This document shows, one piece after another, positions 29,678-38,737 of a stretch of DNA of 64,000 nucleotides. This DNA is from Pseudomonas bubulae. GTDB lineage: Bacteria > Pseudomonadota > Gammaproteobacteria > Pseudomonadales > Pseudomonadaceae. Position 1 is the first letter of the stretch; each line of letters opens with the position of its first letter. The stretch lies in the NCBI RefSeq assembly GCF_037023725.1, contig NZ_CP146077.1, positions 4,501,001 to 4,565,000 on the forward strand, in the 5' to 3' direction. The notes under the pieces were generated by a model. The model worked only from the letters and a program-made list of their open reading frames with translations, was not told the origin of the DNA and ran no database searches. The translations under genes were made by a program, and so were the position numbers.

Positions 29678-30679
29678 ATGACTCTACGAATCGCAATCAA
29701 TGGTTTTGGCCGTATCGGCCGTAACGTCCTGCGCGCACTGTATACCCAAGGCTACCGTCAGGACCTGCAGATCGTCGCCATCAACGATCTGGGTGACAGT
29801 TCGATCAATGCCCATCTACTCAAGTACGACACGGTTCACGGCACGTTCGACGCCAATGTCGAACACGATCAGGAAAGCCTGACCGTCAATGGTGACCGCA
29901 TCAGCGTGACCGCCATTCGCAATCCGGCCGAACTGCCGTGGGCGGCACTGAACATCGATGTGGTGTTTGAATGCACAGGTTTGTTCACCGAGCGCAGCAA
30001 GGCACAAGCACATATTACTGCTGGCGCCCGCAAGGTGATTATCTCTGCTCCCGGCAAAAATGCCGATGCGACGGTGGTCTACGGTGTCAACCACGACATT
30101 TTGCGTCAATCCCACCACATTATTTCCAATGCTTCCTGCACGACCAACTGCCTGGCACCCGTGGCGCAAATCCTGCACCGCGAATTCGGCATTGAAAACG
30201 GCCTGATGACCACCATTCACGCCTACACCAATGACCAGAACCTGACCGACGTTTATCACTCGGACCCCTACCGCGCACGTTCGGCCACCCAGAACATGAT
30301 CCCGAGCAAAACCGGCGCAGCCGAAGCCGTGGGCCTGGTATTGCCGGAACTCGCCGGCAAGCTCACCGGCATGGCCGTGCGGGTGCCGGTGATCAACGTG
30401 TCGCTGGTCGACCTGACCATTGAACTCAAGCGCGAAACCACCGCAGCTGAAGTCAACGCACTGTTCAAGGAAGCCAGCCAGCACTCCAGGGTACTGGGTT
30501 ACAACACCCTGCCGCTGGTATCGAGCGACTTCAACCACAACCCGCTTTCGTCGATCTTCGATGCCAATCACACCAAAGTCAGCGGCAAACTGCTAAAAGT
30601 GCTGGCCTGGTACGACAACGAGTGGGGCTTCTCCAACCGCATGCTCGATAACTGCCTGGCGCTGCACAACGCGGAGTAA
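29678..30679 (+). CDS. gapA: Glyceraldehyde-3-phosphate dehydrogenase, type I
   Basis: 333 residues from the ATG at 29678, which gives the canonical [20 protein letters not shown]ossmann start; the frame from 29597 adds an implausible leader that crosses the HexR site. Catalytic Cys154 in [12 protein letters not shown] and His in TIHAYTNDQ are present. Divergent from edd, this is the HexR-controlled glycolytic gap-1. mgsA starts 4 bases after its stop. Confidence 0.95.
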   Translation: MTLRIAINGFGRIGRNVLRALYTQGYRQDLQIVAINDLGDSSINAHLLKYDTVHGTFDANVEHDQESLTVNGDRISVTAIRNPAELPWAALNIDVVFECTGLFTERSKAQAHITAGARKVIISAPGKNADATVVYGVNHDILRQSHHIISNASCTTNCLAPVAQILHREFGIENGLMTTIHAYTNDQNLTDVYHSDPYRARSATQNMIPSKTGAAEAVGLVLPELAGKLTGMAVRVPVINVSLVDLTIELKRETTAAEVNALFKEASQHSRVLGYNTLPLVSSDFNHNPLSSIFDANHTKVSGKLLKVLAWYDNEWGFSNRMLDNCLALHNAE

Positions 30680-30683
30680 CGCG

Positions 30684-31148
30684 ATGATCGGTATCAGCTT
30701 CACCACGGCCACCCTGGCGGCGCGCAAGCGTATCGCCCTGGTGGCCCACGATCATTGCAAGGGCTTTTTGCTGGACTGGGCCGAACGCCACAAGGCAGCC
30801 CTCAGCCAGCATGACCTGTGCGCCACCGGCACCACCGGGCTGCTGCTGAGCCAGCGCCTGGGCCTGCCGATCGAAAGCATGATCAGCGGGCCGTTGGGCG
30901 GCGATCAACAGGTGGGGGCACGGATCGCCGAGCAACGGGTCGACATGCTGGTGTTCTTCTGGGACCCGTTCGAGCCCCAGCCCCACGACCCGGACATCAA
31001 GGCACTGCTGCGGGTTGCGGCAGTATGGAACATCCCCGTGGCGTGCAATGAATGCAGCGCCGACTACCTGCTCAGCAGCCCGCTGATGAGCCAGCCCCAT
31101 GAACACCGCATTCCTGATTACAGTGCGTATTTGAAGGGTCGGGTTTAG
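30684..31148 (+). CDS. mgsA: Methylglyoxal synthase
   Basis: Converts dihydroxyacetone phosphate to methylglyoxal and phosphate. 154 residues; active-site stretches ALVAHDHCKGFL (with His/Asp), ATGTTGLLL, SGPLGGDQQVGARIA (catalytic Asp in GGDQQ) and FFWDPFEPQPHDPDIKALLR are intact. Four bases after gapA, so co-transcribed; it would act as an overflow valve when triose phosphate accumulates and phosphate is short. Confidence 0.93.
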   Translation: MIGISFTTATLAARKRIALVAHDHCKGFLLDWAERHKAALSQHDLCATGTTGLLLSQRLGLPIESMISGPLGGDQQVGARIAEQRVDMLVFFWDPFEPQPHDPDIKALLRVAAVWNIPVACNECSADYLLSSPLMSQPHEHRIPDYSAYLKGRV

Positions 31149-31154
31149 GTTTAT

Positions 31155-31223
31155 GGTGGGAGCGAGCCTGCTCGCGAAGACGCACTATCGTCTACGACCT
31201 TCGCGAGCAGGCTCACTCCCACC
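31155..31223. repeat. REP element
   Basis: GGTGGGAGCGAGCCTGCTCGCGAAG and its complement (one G-T pair) 7 bases after mgsA; probably ends or stabilises the gapA-mgsA transcript. Confidence 0.85.
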
Positions 31224-31270
31224 AGAACGATTTCAAACCATTTCAAAACAGCACTTGACCAATAGCACAG

Positions 31271-31287
31271 ATGATAAGCATTATCAT
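31271..31287. promoter_or_regulatory. Fur box in front of the heme-uptake sigma factor
   Basis: ATGATAA-GCA-TTATCAT is a perfect 7-3-7 palindrome closely matching the Fur consensus. It lies 27 bases before the sigma gene start and overlaps the likely -10 of a promoter whose TTGACC -35 is at 31255. Iron-Fur repression of the locus follows. Confidence 0.82.
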
Positions 31288-31313
31288 TCGCTCAAAATCG
31301 GTCGGGTAGCACT

Positions 31314-31832
31314 GTGAGTCAGTCCCACTTCAATCAAGTCTTCCTTACCCAACGGGTAACCCTGCTGCGCACCCTGGAGCGGATGGTCAACAACCACAGC
31401 ACCGCCGAAGACCTGCTGCAGGAGACCTACCTGCGCGTAACCCGCGCCTTGAGCGAACGCAGCGTCGAGCACCTTGAGCCCTTTGTGTTCCAGACCGCAC
31501 GCAATCTGGCGCTTGACCACCTGCGCGCCCGGCGGATCCAGTCACGCACCGTGGTCGAAGATGTGCCCACTGAAGTGATCGAAGGCGTTGCCTCCCCTCT
31601 CAGCACCCCTGAAGAAGCCCATCAAGCCGCGCAACTACTGGAGCGTCTGAGTGTGAGCCTGAGCCAGTTAAGTGCCCGTCAACAACGGATTTTCATCCTC
31701 AGCCGCCTGCATGGCTGCAGTTATCAGGAGATTGCCGAAGAGCTTGACGTTTCCTTGAGCACCGTTCAAAAGGAACTCAAATTGATCATGGCAATCTGCA
31801 TCGGGGTAGCCGACAGACTCAATCGCCCTTAA
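31314..31832 (+). CDS. FecI-like ECF sigma factor for heme uptake (HxuI-like)
   Basis: 172 residues from GTG. Sigma region 2 (ERMVNNHSTAEDLLQETYLR, then FVFQTARNLALDHLRARR) and region 4 (LSARQQRIFILSRLHGCSYQ, then EIAEELDVSLSTVQKELKL) are clear. Followed by a FecR-like gene and a TonB receptor with STN domain, so it is the sigma factor of a cell-surface signalling cascade. The order sigma, anti-sigma, receptor, heme oxygenase next to gap-1 matches P. putida PP_1008 to PP_1005 as I recall, and the first three match HxuIRA of P. aeruginosa. Confidence 0.9.
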   Translation: MSQSHFNQVFLTQRVTLLRTLERMVNNHSTAEDLLQETYLRVTRALSERSVEHLEPFVFQTARNLALDHLRARRIQSRTVVEDVPTEVIEGVASPLSTPEEAHQAAQLLERLSVSLSQLSARQQRIFILSRLHGCSYQEIAEELDVSLSTVQKELKLIMAICIGVADRLNRP

Positions 31833-31883
31833 CCTTGACCGGCGATGCCTGCTAGAACGCTCTGAAACTGCCAAGGAACATCC

Positions 31884-32852
31884 GTGACGGACACTCACAA
31901 ATCTGCCGTGCCAGAACTGGCGCAAGACGTGCTGCAGGACAGCGCCATGGATCAGGCACTGGAATGGCTGATTACTCTTGAGTGTGCGAGCGACGAACAA
32001 AAAGCCGCTTTCGAAAACTGGCTCAATGCCGACCCCGCCCATGCCCAGGCCTTTGCCAAGGCCAATGCGATCTGGAACGGCGAACCGCTGCTGGCCGCCG
32101 CGCAAACCCTGCAAGCCCGCCGTACCCCCGGCCTGTTGCGGCGCATAGGACGACACTGGAAACACCTGGCAACTGCGGCGGTGGTGATAATCAGCGTCGG
32201 CAGCTACAGCAATGTACCGTTACGCCTGCAAGCCGATCACCTGACCGTGGTGGGCGAGCGCCAGCGCCTGCAACTCGAGGACGGCTCAAAAGTGCTGCTT
32301 AACACCAACTCGGCGTTTTCCAGCAAGGTGGTCAATGCCCAAAGCAGCGCCCGCCTGTATCAGGGCGAAGCGTATTTCGAAATTCCCGCCGACCTGGAGT
32401 TCCCGCTGGTGCTTGATGCTGGCCCTGTGCGCGTCAGCGTGCGCGACACCGCCTTCGCCGTGAGCTACCTCAATGGTGAAACACAGGTGCGGGTGCAGCG
32501 CGGCGACGTCGACTTGCGGGTCAACAGTGCCGGTGCGCAAATGCGCCTGTCGGCTGGCAACAGCGTGCGCATTGGCCCTGACGGCTTCAGCAAGACCGCC
32601 CGGCTCAACCCCCAGACCGACCTGGCCTGGGTGCAGGGGCGCCTGGTGTTCGAAAACTGCCCGATGGGCAAGGTGCTGGATGAAGTACGCCGCTACTACC
32701 CAGGCTGGATCGTCAACAACAACGACAAACTCGCCAACGTGGCAGTGACCGGCAACTACCGGCTGGATCAGCCTCTGGATATCGTCCGCTCACTGGCCCA
32801 TATCACCTCAAGTAGCCTTTCAGAATTCCCGGCATTGGTAATTCTCAATTAA
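31884..32852 (+). CDS. FecR-like anti-sigma/sigma regulator (HxuR-like)
   Basis: 322 residues from a GTG with an AAGGA site. N-terminal DUF4880-type region (ALEWLITLECASDEQKAAFE, then WLNADPAHAQAFA), a membrane helix near 95-110 (LATAAVVIISVGSY) and a periplasmic FecR domain (RLQLEDGSKVLLNTNSAFSS and ARLYQGEAYFEI), then an STN-like tail. Transmits the receptor signal to the sigma factor. Confidence 0.9.
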   Translation: MTDTHKSAVPELAQDVLQDSAMDQALEWLITLECASDEQKAAFENWLNADPAHAQAFAKANAIWNGEPLLAAAQTLQARRTPGLLRRIGRHWKHLATAAVVIISVGSYSNVPLRLQADHLTVVGERQRLQLEDGSKVLLNTNSAFSSKVVNAQSSARLYQGEAYFEIPADLEFPLVLDAGPVRVSVRDTAFAVSYLNGETQVRVQRGDVDLRVNSAGAQMRLSAGNSVRIGPDGFSKTARLNPQTDLAWVQGRLVFENCPMGKVLDEVRRYYPGWIVNNNDKLANVAVTGNYRLDQPLDIVRSLAHITSSSLSEFPALVILN

Positions 32853-32970
32853 AAGTAGGTTTTTTTACTCGATAGCCTAAGGTCATACGTCTCGTTGTAG
32901 TCAATGCAACTGATTCGCATTTTGAGTCAGCTTCGCAACTATAAGATTCGTTCACCACGGAGCGCTATCA

Positions 32971-35568
32971 ATGCCCACTCGTTTCAACAGCCGGTCCTCA
33001 TCCAACGCCCGCAAGGGTGGTTTGCAGCAGTGCACGTTGTCGTTGTTGACCGCCGCCATGCTTTTGGCCGGTGTGCAGGCGGCTCCAGCCCTGGCGGCGA
33101 CCGATGAGCAGCCGGCGACCCGCTCCGTGGGCAATTACAAGTTTGCGATCTCCCAGCAGCCATTGGCCTCCGCGCTTAACGATTTCAGCACGGTGACCGG
33201 CTGGCAGGTCGGCCTGCCGGCAGAGCTGGCGCAGAATGTGTCCTCGCCCGGCGTGCGCGGTTCACTCACCCCGGAAAAAGCCTTGGAGCGCCTGTTGATC
33301 GGCACCAACCTGGGCTACCGCAAGCTGGCCAGCAACAATATCGTGCTGGAAAAGCGCAGCAGCTCCACCGGCACCCTGGCCCTGCAACAAGTCACCATCA
33401 GCGCCACTCGCCAGGAGCAGGACGTGAACTCGGTGCCCAGCACAATTACCGTCCATGACCGCCAGGATATGGACCGCGATAACGTCAATACCATCAAGGA
33501 CCTGGTGCGCTATGAGCCGGGTGTCTCGGTAGGCGGCGCCGGCCAGCGTGGCGGCATCAGCAACTACAACATCCGCGGCATCGACGGCGACCGGATCCTG
33601 ACCCAGGTGGACGGCGTCGAGATCCCCAACTCGTTCTTCAACGGCCCGTACGCCAAGACCCAGCGCAACTACGTCGACCCGGAAATCATCAAGCGCGTCG
33701 AAATCCTCCGTGGCCCGGCGTCGGTACTTTATGGCAGCAACGCCATTGGCGGTGCCGTCAGCTACTTCACCCTCGACCCCAATGACATCATCAAGCCGGG
33801 CCAGGATGTTGGCGCCCGCCTCAAGGCCGGCTACAGCTCGGCCGATCGCAGTTGGTTGAAATCCGGCACCGTCGCCGGCCGCTCGGGCGACTTCGACGGC
33901 TTGTTGCACCTGAGCCAGCGCGACGGTCACGAAACCGAATCCTACGGTGACCACGGCGGCACCGGGCTGTCCCGTACCGCGGCCAACCCTGAAGATACCA
34001 AAACCACCAACGTACTGGCCAAGCTGGGCTGGAACTACAACGATGACGACCGTCTTGGCTTCACTTATGAGAAGTACAAGGACCGCCTCGACATCAATGA
34101 AAAAAGCGCGGTCGGCGGACCGTTCAACAACGGCCAGCCGCTGGGCATGTACCTGTCGCGTAACGGCAAGGACACCATCAGCCGCGAGCGTTTCGGCCTG
34201 GAAAACAGCATGGCGCTGGATACCGCCGTGGCTGACCACTTCAAGTGGAGCCTGAACTACCAGATCGCCAAAACCGACCAGAACACCCTGGAAGACTACT
34301 TCCCCTACAGCCGTCATGTGATGCGTTCGCGCAACACCACCTACGAAGAAAAAACCTGGGTACTGGACGCCCAGGCAGACAAAGCCTTCCATATTGCTGA
34401 CACCGATCACCTGCTGACCTACGGTGCCACTATCAAGCACCAGAAAGTCACCGGTTCGCGCAGTGGCTCGGGCACCTGCCTGGCAGTAGGCAATGGTTGC
34501 ACCGCCGTGGGCGCCGACAGCCCGAAAGATTACCTGGTCAAATCCAGCGACTTCCCGGACCCGACCATCAACACCTACAGCCTGTTCGCCCAGGACCAGA
34601 TCAGCTGGAATGACTGGACCTTCATGCCCGGCCTGCGCTACGACTACACCAAGCTGACGCCGCATATCACCCAGGAATTCCTCAACACCGTCAACAGCGA
34701 CCAGAAAGGCACCGTAAGCGATGCAGACAAGGTCTGGCACCGCCTGTCGCCAAAACTGGGCGTCACTTACGCGTTCAACGACAACTACACCTGGTACGGC
34801 CAGTACGCCGAAGGCTTCCGCACCCCGACCGCCAAGGCGTTGTACGGTCGATTTGACAACCTGCAGGCAGGCTACTCGGTAGAGCCGAACCCGGATCTGG
34901 AACCGGAAAAAAGCAAAAGCTACGAGACCGGCCTGCGCGGCAACTTTGACGCTGGCTCATTCGACGTGGCGGTGTTCTATAACAAGTACCGCGACTTCAT
35001 TAACGAAGATGCCATCACCCCCGGCTACGACGACCTCAAGTTCCAGGCCAACAACATCAAGCACGCCACCATCAAGGGTGCCGAGGTCAAAGGCCGCCTG
35101 AACCTGGACGCTTTCGGCGCGCCACAGGGCCTCTATACCCGTGGTTCCGTGGCATATGCCCACGGTCGCAACGAAGACACCGGCCAGCCGATCAACAGCG
35201 TCAACCCGCTGACCGCCGTGATGGGCCTGGGCTACGAGCAGCAGAACTATGGCGCCCTGGTGAGCTGGACCCTGGTCAAGAGCAAGGACCAGGTCGACGA
35301 CACCAGCTACTTCGCCCCCGATGGCACCAGCAAGCAGTTCAAGTCGCCTGGCTATGGTGTGCTCGACCTGACCGGTTTCTACAAGGTCACCAAGGACGTC
35401 ACCGTCAATGCCGGCCTGTACAACCTGACCGACAAGAAATACTGGAACTGGGATGACGTGCGCGGCTACGACAGCGTGGGTGAGGCCGGCGTGCTGAACC
35501 CGGCCAATATGGAGCGACTGACCGCGCCGGGCCGCAACTTCTCGATCAATCTGGTCTGGGATATCTGA
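32971..35568 (+). CDS. TonB-dependent heme receptor with STN signalling domain (HxuA-like)
   Basis: 865 residues: signal peptide (basic start, TAAMLLAGVQAAPALAA), STN domain (about 50-125; FAISQQPLASALNDFSTVTG), TonB-box region near ALQQVTISATRQEQD, plug domain (NVNTIKDLVRYEPGV ... RVEILRGPASVLYGSNAIGG) and a 22-strand barrel ending with an aromatic-rich FSINLVWDI. The FRTPTAKALYGRF and EPNPDLEPEKS stretches correspond to the FRAP and NPNL boxes of hemoglobin/heme receptors. No His lies between these two boxes, unlike HemR-type receptors; Tyr residues do. Signals to the upstream FecI/FecR pair. Confidence 0.9.
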   Translation: MPTRFNSRSSSNARKGGLQQCTLSLLTAAMLLAGVQAAPALAATDEQPATRSVGNYKFAISQQPLASALNDFSTVTGWQVGLPAELAQNVSSPGVRGSLTPEKALERLLIGTNLGYRKLASNNIVLEKRSSSTGTLALQQVTISATRQEQDVNSVPSTITVHDRQDMDRDNVNTIKDLVRYEPGVSVGGAGQRGGISNYNIRGIDGDRILTQVDGVEIPNSFFNGPYAKTQRNYVDPEIIKRVEILRGPASVLYGSNAIGGAVSYFTLDPNDIIKPGQDVGARLKAGYSSADRSWLKSGTVAGRSGDFDGLLHLSQRDGHETESYGDHGGTGLSRTAANPEDTKTTNVLAKLGWNYNDDDRLGFTYEKYKDRLDINEKSAVGGPFNNGQPLGMYLSRNGKDTISRERFGLENSMALDTAVADHFKWSLNYQIAKTDQNTLEDYFPYSRHVMRSRNTTYEEKTWVLDAQADKAFHIADTDHLLTYGATIKHQKVTGSRSGSGTCLAVGNGCTAVGADSPKDYLVKSSDFPDPTINTYSLFAQDQISWNDWTFMPGLRYDYTKLTPHITQEFLNTVNSDQKGTVSDADKVWHRLSPKLGVTYAFNDNYTWYGQYAEGFRTPTAKALYGRFDNLQAGYSVEPNPDLEPEKSKSYETGLRGNFDAGSFDVAVFYNKYRDFINEDAITPGYDDLKFQANNIKHATIKGAEVKGRLNLDAFGAPQGLYTRGSVAYAHGRNEDTGQPINSVNPLTAVMGLGYEQQNYGALVSWTLVKSKDQVDDTSYFAPDGTSKQFKSPGYGVLDLTGFYKVTKDVTVNAGLYNLTDKKYWNWDDVRGYDSVGEAGVLNPANMERLTAPGRNFSINLVWDI

Positions 35569-35577
35569 TCAGCCACG

Positions 35578-35618
35578 CTCACTGCGCAGAATTTTGCTCT
35601 GCGCAGTGAGGATTTTTT
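35578..35618 (+). terminator. Terminator after the heme receptor
   Basis: CTCACTGCGCAGA-attttgc-TCTGCGCAGTGAG (13-bp stem) followed by GATTTTTT. It separates the receptor gene from hemO, which must then have read-through or its own promoter in the 60 bases before it. Confidence 0.88.
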
Positions 35619-35680
35619 ACTGTGATGCGTCTTCCTGATCGTCTAGTTACAAAGCGCATCTCATTCTCAAGGATTTTTTC

Positions 35681-36289
35681 ATGACCACTGCTGATTCCGC
35701 ATCACGTCCGGCCTTGCGTTCCCAACGTCTGAACCAGATCACCAACGAGCCGCATCAAAAGCTCGACGCTTTGGTCAAGGCGCACAAGCCATTTGATGAC
35801 GTGGCCAGCTTCGCCCGCTTTGTCGTCGCCCAGTACCTGTTCCAGTCGGAGCTCAAGGCGCTGTACACCGACCCGGCCCTGAAAGAAATCGTCCCTGACC
35901 TGCCAGAGCGCTGCCGCGCCGAGCAAGCCAAGGCCGACCTGGCCGACCTCAACACCGAAGTGCCTGCCCCGGTTGCCGGCGCGGTCAACTCGCCAAGCAA
36001 GGCTGAAGCACTGGGCTGGATCTTCGTTTCCGAAGGCTCCAAGCTGGGCGCTGCATTCCTGATCAAGCGTGCTGTGGGCCTGGGCCTGAGCGACAGCTTC
36101 GGCGCCCGCCACCTGGGCGAGCCTGCCGGTGGCCGTGCCGAAGGCTGGAAAAGCTTTATCCGCACCCTCGACGGCCTGGAACTGACGGCTGAAGAAGAAG
36201 CCGACCTCGACAAAGGTGCAGTAGCGGCCTTTGAGCGTTTTACCGTATTACTGGAACACGCCTACGCTGCTCAGCCAGAACTGGCTTAA
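35681..36289 (+). CDS. hemO: Biliverdin-producing heme oxygenase (HemO/PigA type)
   Basis: 202 residues; opens heme to biliverdin, CO and iron. Proximal ligand His25 in TNEPHQKLDAL and distal-helix glycines in EGSKLGAAFLIKRA (about 114-127) are present. AAGGA site 7 bases upstream. It completes the uptake locus by releasing iron from imported heme. Which meso carbon is attacked cannot be judged from sequence alone. Confidence 0.92.
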   Translation: MTTADSASRPALRSQRLNQITNEPHQKLDALVKAHKPFDDVASFARFVVAQYLFQSELKALYTDPALKEIVPDLPERCRAEQAKADLADLNTEVPAPVAGAVNSPSKAEALGWIFVSEGSKLGAAFLIKRAVGLGLSDSFGARHLGEPAGGRAEGWKSFIRTLDGLELTAEEEADLDKGAVAAFERFTVLLEHAYAAQPELA

Positions 36290-36298
36290 GCTGACAGG

Positions 36299-36331
36299 CC
36301 CGACCAGCGCACGCTGGTCGGGTGTCCTTTT
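36299..36331 (+). terminator. Hairpin after hemO
   Basis: CCCGACCAGCG-ca-CGCTGGTCGGG (11-bp stem) then TGTCCTTTTA; a good stem but a broken T-run, directly before the next start codon. It may attenuate the DUF454 gene rather than end transcription fully. Confidence 0.6.
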
Positions 36332-36748
36332 ATGCGTCCTGAGCTTATGACCCGCCAAACCCGATCCACGTCGAAAATCGCCCGAATCCTGTTCGGCTTG
36401 CTGGCCTATGTGAGCCTGGGCATTGGCCTGATTGCGATAGTGATTCCTGGCCTGCCGACCACCGAATTTATTTTGCTCGCCGCCTGGGCCGCGACCAAAA
36501 GCTCCCCGCGCTTGAGTGCCTGGCTGGAAAACCACCGGTTGTTTGGTCCGATCCTGAGCAACTGGCGCAACGGCAAGATCATCAAGCGCAACGCCAAAAT
36601 CAGCGCCACTGTCAGCATGTTGTTGTGCGCAGGGCTGATGCTGTATGTGCTGGATCACAACTGGCCGGTGTTTCTGGCGATTGCCGGCATGAGCATGGGC
36701 AATCTGTGGATCTGGTCGCGACCGGAGCGCTTGCCAAGCCCTTCGTAG
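36332..36748 (+). CDS. YbaN-family (DUF454) inner-membrane protein
   Basis: 138 residues (124 if translation starts at the ATG at 36347). Hallmark IGLIAIVIPGLPTTEFILLAAWAATKSSP (split here by two helices, about 30-60) and a second helix pair near 90-125 (MLLCAGLMLYVLD, VFLAIAGMSM). Function unknown. It follows hemO closely, and DUF454 genes are often near heme or iron genes, so a link to heme handling is possible but unproved. Confidence 0.85.
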   Translation: MRPELMTRQTRSTSKIARILFGLLAYVSLGIGLIAIVIPGLPTTEFILLAAWAATKSSPRLSAWLENHRLFGPILSNWRNGKIIKRNAKISATVSMLLCAGLMLYVLDHNWPVFLAIAGMSMGNLWIWSRPERLPSPS

Positions 36749-36823
36749 CAGCTGACGAGCGGAGCACTCATAAGGCTTTTTACAGGAACTGGCCCCCCTC
36801 GGAATTTATGAGCGCCGCACACC

Positions 36824-36910
36824 TGTGGGAGCTGGCTTGCCTGCGATACTGACACCCCGGTGTATCAGGCAAACGGCGGCGATGCCATCGCGAGCAAGCC
36901 CGCTCCCACA
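36824..36910. repeat. REP pair between convergent genes
   Basis: TGTGGGAGCTGGCTTGCCTGCGAT and ATCGCGAGCAAGCCCGCTCCCACA enclose about 40 bases; the left arm is diverged. Ends 9 bases before the arcD2 stop. Confidence 0.8.
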
Positions 36911-36919
36911 AATCGCCAC

Positions 36920-38347
36920 TTACAACGCCAACGCCCCGCTATACAGCGCATAAGCTGCCGCCAGTGCCGTTATCACCACCATCGCGAATATCACCTTCTC
37001 CCAGGGCTTGAACAGCAGCTCACCCTGCTCGCGCTTGGCCTTGGCGAAAAAGAACACCCCCGGTGCATACAGCAACGCCGAGAGCAGCAGGTATTTGGGC
37101 CCCGCCGCATATAACAGCCACATCGCATAAATCAGCGCCACCGCCCCTACCAGCAGGTCCTTGACCCTCCGCCGCCCCGCCCGCTCATAAGTCTCGCCCC
37201 TCACGCACAGCAGCACCGCGTAAGCTGCCGACCACAGGTAAGGCACCAGGATCATCGATGACGCCAGATAGATCAGACTGGTGTAAGTACCGGCGGACAC
37301 CAGGGTGATCACCAGGAAAATCTGGATCATCGAGTTGGTCAGCCACAGGGCATTGACCGGCACATGGTTGGCGTTTTCCTTTTTCAGGAACGCCGGCATG
37401 GTGTTGTCCCGGGCTGTGGCATAGAGGATCTCGGCGCACAGCAACGCCCACGACAGCAGCGCCCCCAGCAGCGAGATCGCCAGCCCGATACTGATCAGTA
37501 TCGCACCCCACTCTCCCACCACATGCTTGAGCACCCCGGCCATCGACGGGTTTTGCAGACTGGCTAGTTCCGGCTGGCTCATGATCCCCAGCGACAGCAC
37601 GTTCACCAGCACCAGCAGGGCCAGCACGCCGAGAAAGCCAATGACCGTAGCCTTGCCCACATCCGAACGTTTCTCGGCACGGCCCGAGTAGACACTGGCA
37701 CCTTCAATACCGATAAACACGAAGACCGTCACCAGCATCATGTTGCGCACCTGGTCCATCACGCTGCCCAGGCTGGGTGTTTGTGTGCCCCAAAAATCCC
37801 GGGTGAAAATATCGGCCTTGAACGCCACGGCGGTGAGCACGATAAACATCACAATGGGGACGATTTTGGCCACGGTGGTCAGCTGGTTGATAAACGCCGC
37901 TTCCTTGATCCCGCGCAGCACCAGGAAATGCACCCCCCACAGCAGCAACGATGCGCAACCTATGGCGATCGGCGTGTTGCCCTGGCCAAACACCGGGAAA
38001 AAATAGCCCAGGGTGCTGAACAGCAATACGAAGTAACCGACGTTGCCCATCCAGGCGCTGATCCAGTAGCCCCAGGCTGACGAGAAACCCATGTAGTCGC
38101 CAAACCCGGCCTTGGCGTAGGCATACACCCCCGAATCCAGCTGCGGCTTGCGATTGGCCAGGGTCTGGAACACAAAGGCCAGCGCCAGCATGCCCACTGC
38201 CGTGATTGCCCAGCCGATCAACACGGCACCACCGGCAGCATGCTCGGCGATATTTTGTGGCAACGAAAAAATCCCGCCTCCAATCATCGAGCCGACAACC
38301 AACGCGATCAGGGCGTTGAGCCTAAGCTTTTGCGTCTGTTGCGACAT
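36920..38347 (-). CDS. Arginine/ornithine antiporter, second ArcD paralogue
   Basis: 475 residues from an ATG with GCGAGG 5 nt upstream (a GTG at 38353 is the alternative). Same APC-superfamily architecture as the downstream ArcD: about 12-13 helices, first block ALVVGSMIGGGIFSLPQNIA (substrate-binding GGG turn) and VFIGIEGASVYSGRAEKRSD. It is divergent from arcDABC and is roughly 70-75% similar to ArcD by eye over the full length. Its role may be arginine/ornithine exchange under other conditions. Confidence 0.9.
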   Translation of the reverse strand: MSQQTQKLRLNALIALVVGSMIGGGIFSLPQNIAEHAAGGAVLIGWAITAVGMLALAFVFQTLANRKPQLDSGVYAYAKAGFGDYMGFSSAWGYWISAWMGNVGYFVLLFSTLGYFFPVFGQGNTPIAIGCASLLLWGVHFLVLRGIKEAAFINQLTTVAKIVPIVMFIVLTAVAFKADIFTRDFWGTQTPSLGSVMDQVRNMMLVTVFVFIGIEGASVYSGRAEKRSDVGKATVIGFLGVLALLVLVNVLSLGIMSQPELASLQNPSMAGVLKHVVGEWGAILISIGLAISLLGALLSWALLCAEILYATARDNTMPAFLKKENANHVPVNALWLTNSMIQIFLVITLVSAGTYTSLIYLASSMILVPYLWSAAYAVLLCVRGETYERAGRRRVKDLLVGAVALIYAMWLLYAAGPKYLLLSALLYAPGVFFFAKAKREQGELLFKPWEKVIFAMVVITALAAAYALYSGALAL

Positions 38348-38540
38348 CGTCACCTCGCTGTACTACTTGGTTAAAACTTATGAATATCAGGCTACAGACG
38401 TTCACTGACTAAATATATGCAGTGCCCAAACGTTTAATAGATCCCCGCAATAAGCCGTGCTTCCCTGATAACCATTGCGCCTATTGAAACCTAAAAAACC
38501 GTTCATATATAGATGACGATTTAATTTCATGGAGGGGTTC

Positions 38541-38585
38541 ATGAAACTTGAAGATGACATTTGCAAATCTGGAAATACTGGCTAG
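38541..38585 (+). CDS. Possible 14-codon leader ORF
   Basis: ATG preceded by GGAGGGGTTC, a near-perfect ribosome site, opens a 14-residue frame (MKLEDDICKSGNTG) ending in TAG, 216 bases before arcD. It could be a leader peptide or the 5' stub of a deleted gene. No codon pattern supports it strongly. Confidence 0.3.
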   Translation: MKLEDDICKSGNTG

Positions 38586-38723
38586 CTTCAATCCCCACGA
38601 CACCGTGGGTAACGAACGTATTAATACCTGAAAACATCTCTGGAGTAAGGCTTTCAGGAAGCGTCATAAAAATGCGTGATCGCGACCTTCCCCGCTCTAT
38701 CAACAATGGAATGTAGTAATGCC

Positions 38724-38737
38724 CTGATCTATGTCAA
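38724..38737 (+). promoter_or_regulatory. Anr (FNR-type) box upstream of arcD
   Basis: CTGAT-CTAT-GTCAA matches the Anr consensus TTGAT-N4-ATCAA at 8 of 10 positions. It is centred 71 bases before the arcD start, and TTAACT at about 38759 is a possible -10. Anr is the known oxygen-responsive activator of arcDABC. Confidence 0.6.

Noticed and set aside
33262..34740. A 492-codon frame antisense to the heme receptor
   Set aside because: Val/Gly/Ala-rich shadow of the receptor gene; no start signal or domain.
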